From Rhodobacter viridis (GTDB taxonomy: Bacteria; Pseudomonadota; Alphaproteobacteria; Rhodobacterales; Rhodobacteraceae): a DNA stretch of 64,000 nt. The notes under the pieces are model-generated. The model was not told where the DNA came from, made no database searches, and worked only from the letters and a program-made list of their open reading frames with translations. Both the position numbers and the translations under genes were made by a program. Shown one piece after another: positions 45,314 through 54,044 of this stretch. The DNA lies in NCBI RefSeq assembly GCF_003217355.1, contig NZ_QJTK01000003.1, positions 101,528 to 165,527 of the forward strand. Direction: 5' to 3'. Numbering within the stretch: the first letter of the stretch is position 1; the number at the start of each line of letters is the position of its first letter.

Positions 45314-47539
45314 ATGCGTGGCCGCATCACAGTCCTGACGACGACGGCTTTCGTCGGCGCCCTCGTGCTTTCGGCGTTCATCGCGGGCGGCTCGGCCACG
45401 ATCATCGAACAGCGCTCGCGCAAGGCGGTGAAGCTGGCGCTGGAAGCCGCCAGCCATTCCTGGGTGCAGGTCGAAACCGACGGTCTGCAGGTGATCTTGC
45501 TGGGCACCGCCCCGTCTGAGGCCGAGCGCTTCCGTGCCGTCACCCTAGTCTCGACCGTGGTCGACAGCTCGCGCATCGTCGACAACACCGATGCCGAGGT
45601 GGAAAAGGCGATCGCGCCGCCGGATTTCTCGCTGCAGATGCTGCGCAATGACGAGGGCATCTCGCTGATCGGCCTTGTGCCCGCGGGCACCGACCGCAAG
45701 GCGCTGCTGGGGCGGTTGACCCAGCTGGCGGGCGATGGCACCGTCACCGACATGCTGGAAAGCGCCGATTACCCGGTGCCGGGCGGCTGGAAATCGGCGC
45801 TCGATTTCGGGATTACTGCGCTGTCGGAACTGCCGCGGGCCAAGGTCTCGATCCTGCCCGGCAAGGTGGGCGTCGAGGCGATCACCGACAGCCCCGAGGA
45901 AAAGGCCGATGCCGAGACCTTCCTGAACCGGCGCCGCCCGACCGAGATCAAGCTCGAGGCGAAGATTTCCGCCCCCCGCCCGGTGATCACGCCCTTCACG
46001 CTGCGCTTCCTGATCGATATCGACGGGCCGCGCTTCGACGCCTGTTCGGCCGATACCGAGCGCGCCTCGGGGCGGATCATGGCGGCGGCGCGCAAGGTGG
46101 GCGCCAAGGGCGATCTGGATTGCACCGTCGGCATGGGCGTGCCCTCGCCGCAATGGGGCGCGGCGGTGGAAATGGCGATCGCCGCGCTGGGGCAGCTCGG
46201 CGGCGGCACGGTGACCTTCTCGGATGCCGATATCGCGCTGGTGGCGGCCGATACCACCGATCCCGTGGTCTATGACCGCGTTGTCGGCGATCTCGAATCG
46301 AATCTGCCCGAGGTCTTCTCGCTGAAGGCCGAACTGGCGAAGAAGGCCGAGGCCAAGGATACCGTGCCCGAATTCTCGGCGCTCTTGCGCGAGGACGGGC
46401 AGGTGGAGCTGCGCGGCCGTGTGACCTCGGATCGCTCGCGCGCGGCGCTCGAAAGCTTTGCCCATGCGCAGTTCGGCGCGAAGTCGGTCTATGCGGCGAC
46501 CCGCGTCGATACCGGCCTGCCCGAGGGTTGGCCGCTGCGCACGCTGACCGCGCTCGAGGCGCTGAAGCTGATGCATGATGGCACGGTGACGGTGACGCCC
46601 GACGTGATCCGGTTGTCGGGCGTGACCGGCGACCGGCAGGCCTCGGACAAGGCGGCGGGGCTCTTTGCGCGCCGTCTGGGCGAGACGGCGCCGATCGCGC
46701 TGTCGGTGAAATACGACCGCAGGCTGGATGCGATGCTGTCGCTGCCCGATGGCAATGAATGTGTGGCGCGGCTGAACGGGGCGCTGGCGAAGCACAAGCT
46801 GGCTTTCGAGCCGAGTGCCGCGCGGATCAAGGCCGAGGACGCGGAACAGCTCGATGCCCTCGCCAAGGTCATGGCGCAGTGCCAGGATTACCGCATGGAG
46901 GTCGCGGGACACACCGACAGCCAGGGCAGCGACGAGGGCAACCGCAAGCTCAGTCAGGCCCGGGCCGAGGCGGTGATCACCGCGCTCGAGGCGCGCGGGG
47001 TGCAGACGCGCAACCTGACGCCGAAGGGCTATGGCGAAAGCCAGCCGATTGCCGACAACGACACCGACAAGGGCCGCGAGTCGAACCGGCGCATCGAATT
47101 CGTTTTGCTCGACGCCAAGCCCGTGGGCGGCGAGGGGCAGGTCGATCTGCCGGTGACACCGCCCGAACCGCCTGTGTCCGCGCCTCCGGCCCCGCCGAAG
47201 CCGTCACCCGTCGCACCGATAGAGGCGATGCCGGATCTCGTGCTGGATGAAAGCGCCGTCGAAGGGGCCGCCCCGATGGAAGACGCGCATGGCGAGCCGA
47301 TGCCCGAGTCGTCTGACGCGCCAGCGGCCGACGCTTCGGCTGCGGATGTCCCGGCGGACACCCCCCCGGCCGCGGATGCTGCGACGACAGCCCCCGAGGC
47401 AGTCGCGCCCGACGCCGCGGCGCCCGACGCGGCTTTGCCCGCCGCCGAAGCTGCCATCGAAATTCAGGTCAACCCCGCCGCGCAGTCGCCCGGCCACCCG
47501 AAGCCGCGCCCGAAAAAGCTCGGCGGGCTGAACAACTGA
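45314..47539 (+). CDS. OmpA-family protein with BON-like repeats
   Basis: A 741-residue envelope protein. It has one N-terminal hydrophobic helix (VLTTTAFVGALVLSAFIAGG), repeated BON-like segments (DGLQVILLGTAPSEAERFRA, and others), an OmpA C-terminal peptidoglycan-binding domain (about 495-600, MEVAGHTDSQGSDEGNRKLS) and a Pro/Ala-rich tail of about 140 residues. The helix may be uncleaved, anchoring it in the inner membrane with the OmpA domain gripping peptidoglycan. Function beyond that is unknown. Confidence 0.85.
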   Translation: MRGRITVLTTTAFVGALVLSAFIAGGSATIIEQRSRKAVKLALEAASHSWVQVETDGLQVILLGTAPSEAERFRAVTLVSTVVDSSRIVDNTDAEVEKAIAPPDFSLQMLRNDEGISLIGLVPAGTDRKALLGRLTQLAGDGTVTDMLESADYPVPGGWKSALDFGITALSELPRAKVSILPGKVGVEAITDSPEEKADAETFLNRRRPTEIKLEAKISAPRPVITPFTLRFLIDIDGPRFDACSADTERASGRIMAAARKVGAKGDLDCTVGMGVPSPQWGAAVEMAIAALGQLGGGTVTFSDADIALVAADTTDPVVYDRVVGDLESNLPEVFSLKAELAKKAEAKDTVPEFSALLREDGQVELRGRVTSDRSRAALESFAHAQFGAKSVYAATRVDTGLPEGWPLRTLTALEALKLMHDGTVTVTPDVIRLSGVTGDRQASDKAAGLFARRLGETAPIALSVKYDRRLDAMLSLPDGNECVARLNGALAKHKLAFEPSAARIKAEDAEQLDALAKVMAQCQDYRMEVAGHTDSQGSDEGNRKLSQARAEAVITALEARGVQTRNLTPKGYGESQPIADNDTDKGRESNRRIEFVLLDAKPVGGEGQVDLPVTPPEPPVSAPPAPPKPSPVAPIEAMPDLVLDESAVEGAAPMEDAHGEPMPESSDAPAADASAADVPADTPPAADAATTAPEAVAPDAAAPDAALPAAEAAIEIQVNPAAQSPGHPKPRPKKLGGLNN

Positions 47540-47551
47540 GGAAAGCCGCAG

Positions 47552-47881
47552 ATGAACAGAACCGAATTCGTCATCGCCACGGCGATCATCCTGTTCCTCG
47601 CCTTCTGTCTGGGCTGGTTCGCCTCGTGGCTGCTGCACCGCCTGACCCGGGTCACCGCGGCCGACATGGGCGAGCTTGAGCAGATGGCGCAGGCGCTGCA
47701 CGAGGCTGAAGAGGTCCGCGATCAGGCGATGGCCTATCTCGAAAGCCGCGAGGCGGAGCTCGTCAACCAGATCAACCAGACCGAAGCCGAGCTGCGCGCG
47801 GCGATGGATGGTCTGCGCGATGCCCGCCACGAAGCCGAGGAGCTGCGTGCCTATATCGAGCGGATGCAGGCCGCGCGGTAA
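47552..47881 (+). CDS. membrane-anchored coiled-coil protein
   Basis: 109 residues: one N-terminal helix (about 7-27, VIATAIILFLAFCLGWFASW) followed by a continuous acidic coiled coil (QMAQALHEAEEVRDQAMAYL). It begins 12 bp after the OmpA-like gene, in the same direction. Possibly a partner of that envelope protein. No recognised function. Confidence 0.7.
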   Translation: MNRTEFVIATAIILFLAFCLGWFASWLLHRLTRVTAADMGELEQMAQALHEAEEVRDQAMAYLESREAELVNQINQTEAELRAAMDGLRDARHEAEELRAYIERMQAAR

Positions 47882-47938
47882 GCCGGTTTTCGCCGCCGCC
47901 CGCTTGCTTGCCGGGCGCGAGGCGCCTACATCGGGGGC

Positions 47939-48766
47939 ATGGACATCACCCGCCTCCTCCCCGCCCGAGTCTTCCGCCGTCCGCCCCGCGTTTCGGTCGT
48001 GCGGTTGCAGGGCGCGATCGGCATCAGCCGCCCCGGGGCGCAGGGCCTGTCGGATGCGGCGCTGGCGGACACGCTGGAACGCGCCTTCCGCCGCGGCAAA
48101 CCGGTGGCCGTGGCGCTGATCCTGAATTCTCCGGGCGGCTCGCCGGTGCAATCCTCGCTCATTGCCGCGCGCATCCGGGCGCTGGCCGAGGAAACCGGCC
48201 TGCCCGTGCATGCTTTCGTCGAGGATGTGGCGGCCTCGGGCGGCTATTGGCTGGCCTGTGCCGCCGATGACATCTGGGCCGATGCGACCTCGATCGTCGG
48301 CTCGATCGGGGTGATCTCGGCGGGCTTCGGCTTTTCCGATCTGATCGGCCGCTACGGGGTCGAGCGGCGCGTGCATACGGCGGGCGGCTCGAAGAGCTTT
48401 CTCGACCCGTTCCGCCCCGAAAAGCCCGAGGATGTGGCACGGCTCACCCGGCTTCTCGAGGACATGCACCGCTCGTTCAAGGCCTGGGTGATCGAGCGGC
48501 GCGGCGCGAAGCTGGCCGCGGGGGCGGATCTTTTCACCGGCGAGATCTGGACCGGGTCGCAGGCGCTGGAGACCGGGCTGATCGACGGGCTTTCGCATCC
48601 GGTGCCGAAGCTGCGCGCGCTTTACGGCGAGACGGTGAAGCTGGTCCCCTATGGCCAGCGCCGCTCGTGGCTGCGTCGGTTCGGGGCCAGCATGGCCGCC
48701 GAGGCCGCGGTCTCGGTGCTGGACGCCGCCGAGGAGCGGGCGATGTGGGCGCGGTTCGGGCTTTGA
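47939..48766 (+). CDS. S49-family peptidase (SppA/SohB-like)
   Basis: A 275-residue serine protease that probably degrades cleaved signal peptides or membrane proteins. The catalytic Ser lies in EDVAASGGYWLACAAD (about Ser100) and the Lys in GGSKSFLDPF (about Lys152), a Ser-Lys dyad. Glycine-rich SPGGSPVQSS binds substrate. It lacks an obvious N-terminal helix, unlike many SppA. It follows the coiled-coil gene by 57 bp. Confidence 0.85.
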   Translation: MDITRLLPARVFRRPPRVSVVRLQGAIGISRPGAQGLSDAALADTLERAFRRGKPVAVALILNSPGGSPVQSSLIAARIRALAEETGLPVHAFVEDVAASGGYWLACAADDIWADATSIVGSIGVISAGFGFSDLIGRYGVERRVHTAGGSKSFLDPFRPEKPEDVARLTRLLEDMHRSFKAWVIERRGAKLAAGADLFTGEIWTGSQALETGLIDGLSHPVPKLRALYGETVKLVPYGQRRSWLRRFGASMAAEAAVSVLDAAEERAMWARFGL

Positions 48767-48770
48767 GATC

Positions 48771-48932
48771 ATGATCAAGGTAATGACCCTGTTTCTGCTC
48801 GTCATGGTGGGCCTCGCCTTTTTCGGGCGGTTGCGCTTTCCCACCCGCAAGCCGCGGCTGACCCGGCGGGCCTGTCCGCGCTGCGGGCGGCCGCAGGTCG
48901 GGCCGGGCCGTTGCCCCTGCGAAAAGGTGTGA
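48771..48932 (+). CDS. 53-residue membrane protein with zinc-ribbon-like tail
   Basis: A miniprotein starting at ATG 48771 (4 bp after the peptidase stop). One hydrophobic helix (about 5-18) is followed by a basic linker and CPRCGRPQVGPGRCPCEKV, a Cys4-type zinc-ribbon pattern. The next gene begins 2 bp after its stop, so it sits tightly in an operon. Not in a family I recognise. Confidence 0.6.
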   Translation: MIKVMTLFLLVMVGLAFFGRLRFPTRKPRLTRRACPRCGRPQVGPGRCPCEKV

Positions 48933-48934
48933 CG

Positions 48935-49417
48935 ATGCAGGTCGTGCAGACCGATATCCCCGCCGCTCAGGCGTCCGCTGTGGCCGAGACTCTTGCGCTG
49001 TGCGAGCTCGCGCCGACCGAGACCGAGGCTGGGCTGCTGTTGATTGGCAGCGCGGATCCGGCGCAGGCGCTGGCACAGATCGCGGCGTTTGCCGCGCAGC
49101 GCCCCGCGCCGGCTCGGGCCGGGGCCGATACGATCGCGAGCGGTCAGGTGATCTGGCTGATGCCCGAGGGCACCGCCGCCCGGCTGAAGGGGGCCTTGCA
49201 GGAGGCCGCACGGAGCCATGCGCCGCAGCTGCGGGTCAATGCGATCCACCTTGGGACCCTGCGCCCGCGCCCCGCGCCGTGGCAGTCCGCCTGGGGTGCT
49301 GCGCAGCCGCATCCGGGGTCGAAACCGCTGCCGGAGGCGCTTGCCGAGGCAATAAAATTTCTCTTGCAGGTGCCTTCCGTGACGGGCCAAGTGGTTAACG
49401 TTAACCCTTTGGTTTAA
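48935..49417 (+). CDS. degenerate SDR-like protein
   Basis: 160 residues. The C-terminal half (LRVNAIHLGTLRPR, ALAEAIKFLLQVPSVTGQVV) resembles the end of short-chain dehydrogenases, but neither the TGxxxGxG nucleotide motif nor the YxxxK catalytic pair is present. Total length is about two-thirds of the normal 250. It may be a non-catalytic relative or a misassigned similarity. The stop (49415-49417) lies inside the AT-rich motif block that begins the following regulatory island. Confidence 0.6.
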   Translation: MQVVQTDIPAAQASAVAETLALCELAPTETEAGLLLIGSADPAQALAQIAAFAAQRPAPARAGADTIASGQVIWLMPEGTAARLKGALQEAARSHAPQLRVNAIHLGTLRPRPAPWQSAWGAAQPHPGSKPLPEALAEAIKFLLQVPSVTGQVVNVNPLV

Positions 49418-49747
49418 CGGTTTGGTAACCTTTCCCCTGCCCAGGCAAGGCTTTTGCGGCCAGACTCAGCGGCAAGTTGTCCACCCGTCGCAAGCTTGTA
49501 AATAAAGGGTTACAATTCTTCCAATGCTTTCAGGGGCTTGATCCAGATCAAAAAATATTTTAAGCAAATTCAATGACTTGAAATGCTGCCTGTTTTTTGA
49601 GCAACCCTGTGAAAGGGGCCGGATTCAAGGGAAATCTGCAGATCGGCAAATCTTTCCAACAAAGTTATCCACAGAAACGGTGGAAAGCTTTTCCCTTGAA
49701 TTCGGCGAAGCATGGTTACAACCCATACAGAGAATCAGGGGGGCAAA
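49418..49747. promoter_or_regulatory. AT-rich regulatory island before uvrC
   Basis: 330 bp without a convincing ORF. Visible elements: a 12-bp palindrome gttaacgttaac (49394-49405) just inside the upstream gene, a perfect FNR-type box (49538-49551), a perfect DnaA box TTATCCACA (49665-49673), and a 12-bp perfect inverted repeat (49623-49634 with 49690-49701) around it. The base composition differs from the flanking genes. Confidence 0.65.
49538..49551. promoter_or_regulatory. FNR/FnrL-type binding site
   Basis: TTGAT-CCAG-ATCAA is an exact match to the TTGATNNNNATCAA consensus of FNR-family oxygen sensors (FnrL in Rhodobacter). It lies 197 bp upstream of the uvrC start and 121 bp after the SDR-like gene. 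Which gene it controls is unclear; an unannotated small RNA in the island is possible. Confidence 0.7.
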
Positions 49748-51643
49748 ATGACCGACGAAACCGAGCTCTCAGGCGACGCTGCGATGCAGCAGCCCTCCCG
49801 GTTGCGGGGGCATGAGCTTATCGCAGATTACGTCAGCCGTCTTGACGGGTCTCCGGGCGTGTATCGCATGCTCAATGCGGCGCAGGAGGTGCTGTACGTC
49901 GGCAAGGCGCGCAACCTGAAGGCGCGTGTGTCGAACTATGCGCGCACCACCGGCCACTCCGGCCGGATCGCGCGGATGATCTCCGAGACCACGCACATGA
50001 TGTTCCTGACCACGCGCACCGAGACCGAGGCGCTGCTTCTGGAGCAAAACCTGATCAAGCAACTGAAGCCGCGCTACAACGTGCTGTTGCGCGACGACAA
50101 GAGCTTTCCCTACATCCTGATCGCCGAGGATCACCCGTTTCCGATGATCCGCAAGCACCGGGGCGCGCGCAATGTGAAGGGGGCCTATTTCGGGCCGTTT
50201 GCCTCGGCCGCGGCGGTGAACCGGACGCTCAACCATCTGGAACGGGCGTTCCAGCTGCGCAACTGCTCGGATGCGATGTTTTCCTCGCGCACGAGGGCCT
50301 GTCTGCAATATCAGATCAAGCGTTGCTCCGGCCCCTGTGTGGGCAAGATCGGCGAGGACGAGTACCGCCGCACCGTCGCCGATGCGCAGCGCTTCCTTGA
50401 AGGCAAATCGTCGAGCATCCAGCAGGAGCTGGCGGCCGAGATGAGCGCGGCTTCGGAGGCGATGGAATACGAACGCGCGGCGGCGCTGCGTGACCGGATC
50501 GGGGCGCTGACGACGGTGCAGCAAAGTCAGGGCATCAACCCGCGCTCGGTCGCCGAGGCCGATGTGGTGGCGGTGCATCTGGAAGGCGGGCAGGCCTGCG
50601 TGCAGGTCTTCTTCATCCGCGCGCATCAAAGCTGGGGCAACCACGATTTCTATCCCCGCACCGGGGCAGGGGCCGAGGAGGCCGAGGTGCTGGAGGCCTT
50701 TCTGGCGCAGTTCTACGACGCCAAGGAACTGCCGAAGACGATCCTGCTCAGCCACGAGATCGAGGATGCCGATCTGATGGTCGACCTGCTCTCGACCCGC
50801 GCCGGGCGCAAGGTCGAACTGGCGGTGCCGAAGCGCGGTGAAAAGGCCGAGCTGGTCGAAAACGCCCTGCGCAATGCGCGCGAAAGCCTTGGCCGCAAGA
50901 TGTCGGAATCGGCGGCGCAGGCGAAGTTGCTGCAGGGGGTGGCGCAGGCGTTTGGCCTGCCCAAGCCCCCCGAGCGGATCGAGGTCTATGACAACTCGCA
51001 TATTCAGGGCGCCCATGCGGTCGGCGGCATGATCGTCGCCGGGCCGGACGGGCTGATGAAGTCGTCTTATCGCAAGTTCAACATCAAGGGCGAGGATCTG
51101 ACCCCGGGCGATGATTTCGGCATGATGAAGGAGGTTCTGACCCGTCGCTTCGAGCGGCTCTTGCGCGAGGACCCCGAGCGCAAGACCGACCTCTGGCCCG
51201 ATCTTCTGCTGATCGACGGCGGCGCGGGGCAGGTTTCGGCGGTGCATGAGATCATGGTTTCGCTGGGCGTGCAGGACATCGCGATGGTGGGCGTGGCCAA
51301 GGGCATCGACCGCGATCTGGGCAAGGAGGAATTCCACCGCATCGGGCACCGCCCGATGGCGCTGCCGCGGCAGGACCCGGTGCTGTACTACATCCAGCGC
51401 CTGCGCGACGAGGCCCACCGCTGGGCCATCGGCGCGCATCGGGCGAAGCGGGCCAAGGCGACGATGGCCAATCCGCTCGACGAAATCCCCGGCATTGGCG
51501 CGACGCGCAAACGGGCGCTGCTCGCGCATTTCGGTTCGGCCAAGGCGGTCTCGCGCGCCGGGCAGAACGATCTGATGGAGGTTCCGGGGATTTCGGCCGC
51601 CACCGCCGAGACGATCTGGAACTTCTTCAACGATCGGGGTTGA
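49748..51643 (+). CDS. uvrC: excinuclease ABC subunit C
   Basis: Makes both incisions in nucleotide excision repair with UvrA and UvrB. 631 residues: GIY-YIG domain ([20 protein letters not shown]), UvrB-binding UVR motif (about 215-250, [20 protein letters not shown]), RNase H-like endonuclease ([30 protein letters not shown]) and C-terminal tandem helix-hairpin-helix ([17 protein letters not shown]). ATG 49748 is preferred because cagggggg precedes it; ATG 49712 is also in frame. Confidence 0.95.
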   Translation: MTDETELSGDAAMQQPSRLRGHELIADYVSRLDGSPGVYRMLNAAQEVLYVGKARNLKARVSNYARTTGHSGRIARMISETTHMMFLTTRTETEALLLEQNLIKQLKPRYNVLLRDDKSFPYILIAEDHPFPMIRKHRGARNVKGAYFGPFASAAAVNRTLNHLERAFQLRNCSDAMFSSRTRACLQYQIKRCSGPCVGKIGEDEYRRTVADAQRFLEGKSSSIQQELAAEMSAASEAMEYERAAALRDRIGALTTVQQSQGINPRSVAEADVVAVHLEGGQACVQVFFIRAHQSWGNHDFYPRTGAGAEEAEVLEAFLAQFYDAKELPKTILLSHEIEDADLMVDLLSTRAGRKVELAVPKRGEKAELVENALRNARESLGRKMSESAAQAKLLQGVAQAFGLPKPPERIEVYDNSHIQGAHAVGGMIVAGPDGLMKSSYRKFNIKGEDLTPGDDFGMMKEVLTRRFERLLREDPERKTDLWPDLLLIDGGAGQVSAVHEIMVSLGVQDIAMVGVAKGIDRDLGKEEFHRIGHRPMALPRQDPVLYYIQRLRDEAHRWAIGAHRAKRAKATMANPLDEIPGIGATRKRALLAHFGSAKAVSRAGQNDLMEVPGISAATAETIWNFFNDRG

Positions 51644-51674
51644 CGGACAAGCGGCCTCGTCGTAGCGCCCGCCC

Positions 51675-52727
51675 ATGACCGCGCCCGTGAAAACCGCCCT
51701 GACCTGTCCTGAAGACCTTCTGGCCGAAGGTCTGATCGCGCCCGCAGACATGCCCGCGCTGGAACAGGTGGCGCAGGACTTCCGCATCCGCGTGACGCCT
51801 GCGATGCGCGCGGCGATCACGGCGCCGCAAGACCCGGTGGCGGCGCAATTCGTGCCCACCGCGGCAGAGTTGATCACCCGGCCCGAGGAACGTGCCGATC
51901 CGATCGGCGATGCCGTGCATTCGCCCGCGCCCGGCCTGACGCATCGCTACCCCGACCGGGCCATCCTGCACATCACCAAGACCTGCGATGTCTACTGCCG
52001 CTTCTGCTTTCGCCGCGAGACGGTGGGCGAGACCGGCCCGCTGCCCGAAGCCGATCTGGCGCAGGCCCTCGCGTACATCGCTGCGACCCGCGGCTTGCGC
52101 GAGATCATCCTGACCGGGGGCGATCCGCTGACGCTCTCGCCGCGCAGGCTGGAAGACGTGCTGACCCGGCTTTCGGCCATTCCCCACATCACCACGCTGC
52201 GCGTTCATTCGCGCGTGCCGGTGGTGGCGCCCGAGCGGATCACGCCCGCGCTTGTCGACCTGCTGCGCGGCCAGCGTCCCGCGGTCTGGGTGGTGGTGCA
52301 CACGAACCACGCGCAGGAACTGACCGCGCCCGCTCGCGCCGCGCTTGCGCGGTTGGTCGAGGCGGGCGTGCCGCTGCTCTCGCAATCTGTGCTGCTGCGG
52401 GGGGTGAACGACAGCCATCAGGCGCTGGTCGATCTCTTCCGCGCGCTGCAGGATTGCCGGGTGAAGCCCTATTACCTGCACCATTGCGACCTTGCCCCCG
52501 GCACGTCGCAGTTCCGCACCACCATTGCAGCCGGGCGGGCGCTCGTTGCCGGTCTGCGCGGGCATCTGAGCGGGGCGGCGATCCCGACCTATGTGCTCGA
52601 CATTCCGGGGGGCTTCGGCAAGGTGCCGATCACCGCCGACCATTTCAGCCCCGGGCCGCGCCCCGGCACCTGGCGGGTCACCGACTGGCAGGGCGGCCTT
52701 CACGATTACGCCGACCCCGCAAGCTGA
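51675..52727 (+). CDS. KamA/EpmB-family radical SAM aminomutase
   Basis: A 350-residue radical SAM protein with the 4Fe-4S motif CDVYCRFC (C104, C108, C111) and ILTGGDPLTLSP for SAM binding, plus PLP-site features typical of lysine 2,3-aminomutases (NDSHQALVDLFRAL). It is shorter than true KamA (about 415) and closer to EpmB, which makes (R)-beta-lysine for elongation factor P. No epmA is visible here. It is between uvrC (31 bp away) and pgsA (48 bp). Confidence 0.8.
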   Translation: MTAPVKTALTCPEDLLAEGLIAPADMPALEQVAQDFRIRVTPAMRAAITAPQDPVAAQFVPTAAELITRPEERADPIGDAVHSPAPGLTHRYPDRAILHITKTCDVYCRFCFRRETVGETGPLPEADLAQALAYIAATRGLREIILTGGDPLTLSPRRLEDVLTRLSAIPHITTLRVHSRVPVVAPERITPALVDLLRGQRPAVWVVVHTNHAQELTAPARAALARLVEAGVPLLSQSVLLRGVNDSHQALVDLFRALQDCRVKPYYLHHCDLAPGTSQFRTTIAAGRALVAGLRGHLSGAAIPTYVLDIPGGFGKVPITADHFSPGPRPGTWRVTDWQGGLHDYADPAS

Positions 52728-52775
52728 GTGTCGCACCCCCTTTTCCTTGAGCACGCCCGGGTCTAGGGTGCTGCC

Positions 52776-53405
52776 ATGAAATGGACCCTGCCCAATACGC
52801 TGACCGTTTTGCGCCTTGTCGCCGCCCCCGGCGTCGCGGTGATGTTCCTCTATTTCGCCCGCCCTTGGGCCGATTGGTTCGCGCTGACGCTGTTCATCGG
52901 CGCCGCGATCACCGACTGGTTCGACGGCTATCTGGCGCGGGCCTGGAAGCAGGAAAGCAAATTCGGCGCGATGCTGGACCCGATTGCCGACAAGGCGATG
53001 GTGGTGATCGCGCTCGTCGTCATCACCGGCTATTCCGGCATGAACCCGTGGCTCATCCTTCCCGCGACGGTGATCCTGTTCCGCGAGGTCTTCGTCTCGG
53101 GCCTGCGTGAATTCATCGGCGCCGATGCGGGCAAGCTCAAGGTCACGAAACTGGCGAAGTGGAAGACCACGGCGCAGATGGTGGCGATCGCGATCCTGTT
53201 TCTGGGCACCGGGCTCGATTTTCTGGAAAAGGGCCGCGCGCCGCGCGCGGGCGAGGGCAACCTGCCCAATTTCGTCAGCCTTGCCGATCTGGCCAACCAT
53301 GTCGGTCTGGCGCTGATCTGGGTGGCCGCGATCCTGACCGCGATCACCGGCTGGGATTATTTCCGCAAGGCGATGCCGTTCCTGCGTGATCACAAGGACG
53401 GCTGA
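52776..53405 (+). CDS. pgsA: CDP-diacylglycerol-glycerol-3-phosphate phosphatidyltransferase
   Basis: Inner-membrane enzyme making phosphatidylglycerol phosphate. 209 residues with the CDP-alcohol phosphotransferase motif in DWFDGYLARAWKQESKFGAMLDPIADK (positions about 48-73: DGxxAR...GxxxDxxxD pattern). Five or so helices. Converges on plsY, with a shared 7-bp hairpin (53404-53410/53415-53421). Confidence 0.94.
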   Translation: MKWTLPNTLTVLRLVAAPGVAVMFLYFARPWADWFALTLFIGAAITDWFDGYLARAWKQESKFGAMLDPIADKAMVVIALVVITGYSGMNPWLILPATVILFREVFVSGLREFIGADAGKLKVTKLAKWKTTAQMVAIAILFLGTGLDFLEKGRAPRAGEGNLPNFVSLADLANHVGLALIWVAAILTAITGWDYFRKAMPFLRDHKDG

Positions 53406-53421
53406 AGGCGCTTACGCCTTC
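53404..53421. terminator. pgsA / plsY shared hairpin
   Basis: gaaggcg (53404-53410) pairs with cgccttc (53415-53421) around ctta. It overlaps the stop codons of both convergent genes. Confidence 0.55.
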
Positions 53422-54026
53422 TTGCCGATCTTCGGTTCGGTGCCTGCCAGGATCCGCTCGATATTGGCGCGGTGGCGCACGAAAATCAGCACCGCCATCA
53501 GCGCCGTGACCGGCATGTAGGCCTGATCGCCCAAAAGGAAGGCGAGCGGAACCGCCCCCGCCGCCGCGACCAGCGCCGACAGCGAGGAAATCCGCCCGAC
53601 CGCCGCCGCGACAAGCCAGGTTGCGCAGGCCGCAAGACCCAGCGCCCAATGCAGCGCGATCAGCGTGCCCAGGAAGGTCGCAACCCCCTTGCCGCCCTTG
53701 AACTTCAGCCAGACCGGGTAAAGGTGCCCGATGAAGGCCGCCCCCCCCGCGACCACGGCCGCGGTGTCGTTGCCCTCGAGCAGCGCACGGGCGATCAGCA
53801 CCGCCACGGCACCCTTGGCCCCGTCGAGGATCAGCGTCGCCGCTGCCGCCGCCTTGTTGCCGGTGCGCAGCACGTTCGTCGCGCCAATATTGCCCGAGCC
53901 GATCTTGCGCAGATCGCCCAGACCAAACGCCTTGGTGATCACGACGCCGAAAGGCACCGAGCCCAGCAGGTAGCCAAGCCCCGCCACCGCCAGAAGCAGC
54001 ATTGCTCCCGCATGCAGATCCGCCAT
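53412..54026 (-). CDS. plsY: glycerol-3-phosphate acyltransferase PlsY
   Basis: Transfers acyl from acyl-phosphate to glycerol 3-phosphate, the first step of phospholipid synthesis. 204 residues with the three PlsY motifs: LLGSVPFGVVIT, GSGNIGATNVLR and KFKGGKGVATFLGT. About six helices. Its start is 18 bp after pyrX (leftward), so it probably ends the pyrB operon. Confidence 0.94.
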   Translation of the reverse strand: MADLHAGAMLLLAVAGLGYLLGSVPFGVVITKAFGLGDLRKIGSGNIGATNVLRTGNKAAAAATLILDGAKGAVAVLIARALLEGNDTAAVVAGGAAFIGHLYPVWLKFKGGKGVATFLGTLIALHWALGLAACATWLVAAAVGRISSLSALVAAAGAVPLAFLLGDQAYMPVTALMAVLIFVRHRANIERILAGTEPKIGKKA

Positions 54027-54044
54027 CCTTGCCCCCGTCCGTTC

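Noticed and set aside
49418-49747. Replication origin
   Set aside because: One perfect DnaA box and AT richness are not enough; I found no cluster of DnaA boxes or adjacent dnaA, parAB or hemE gene.
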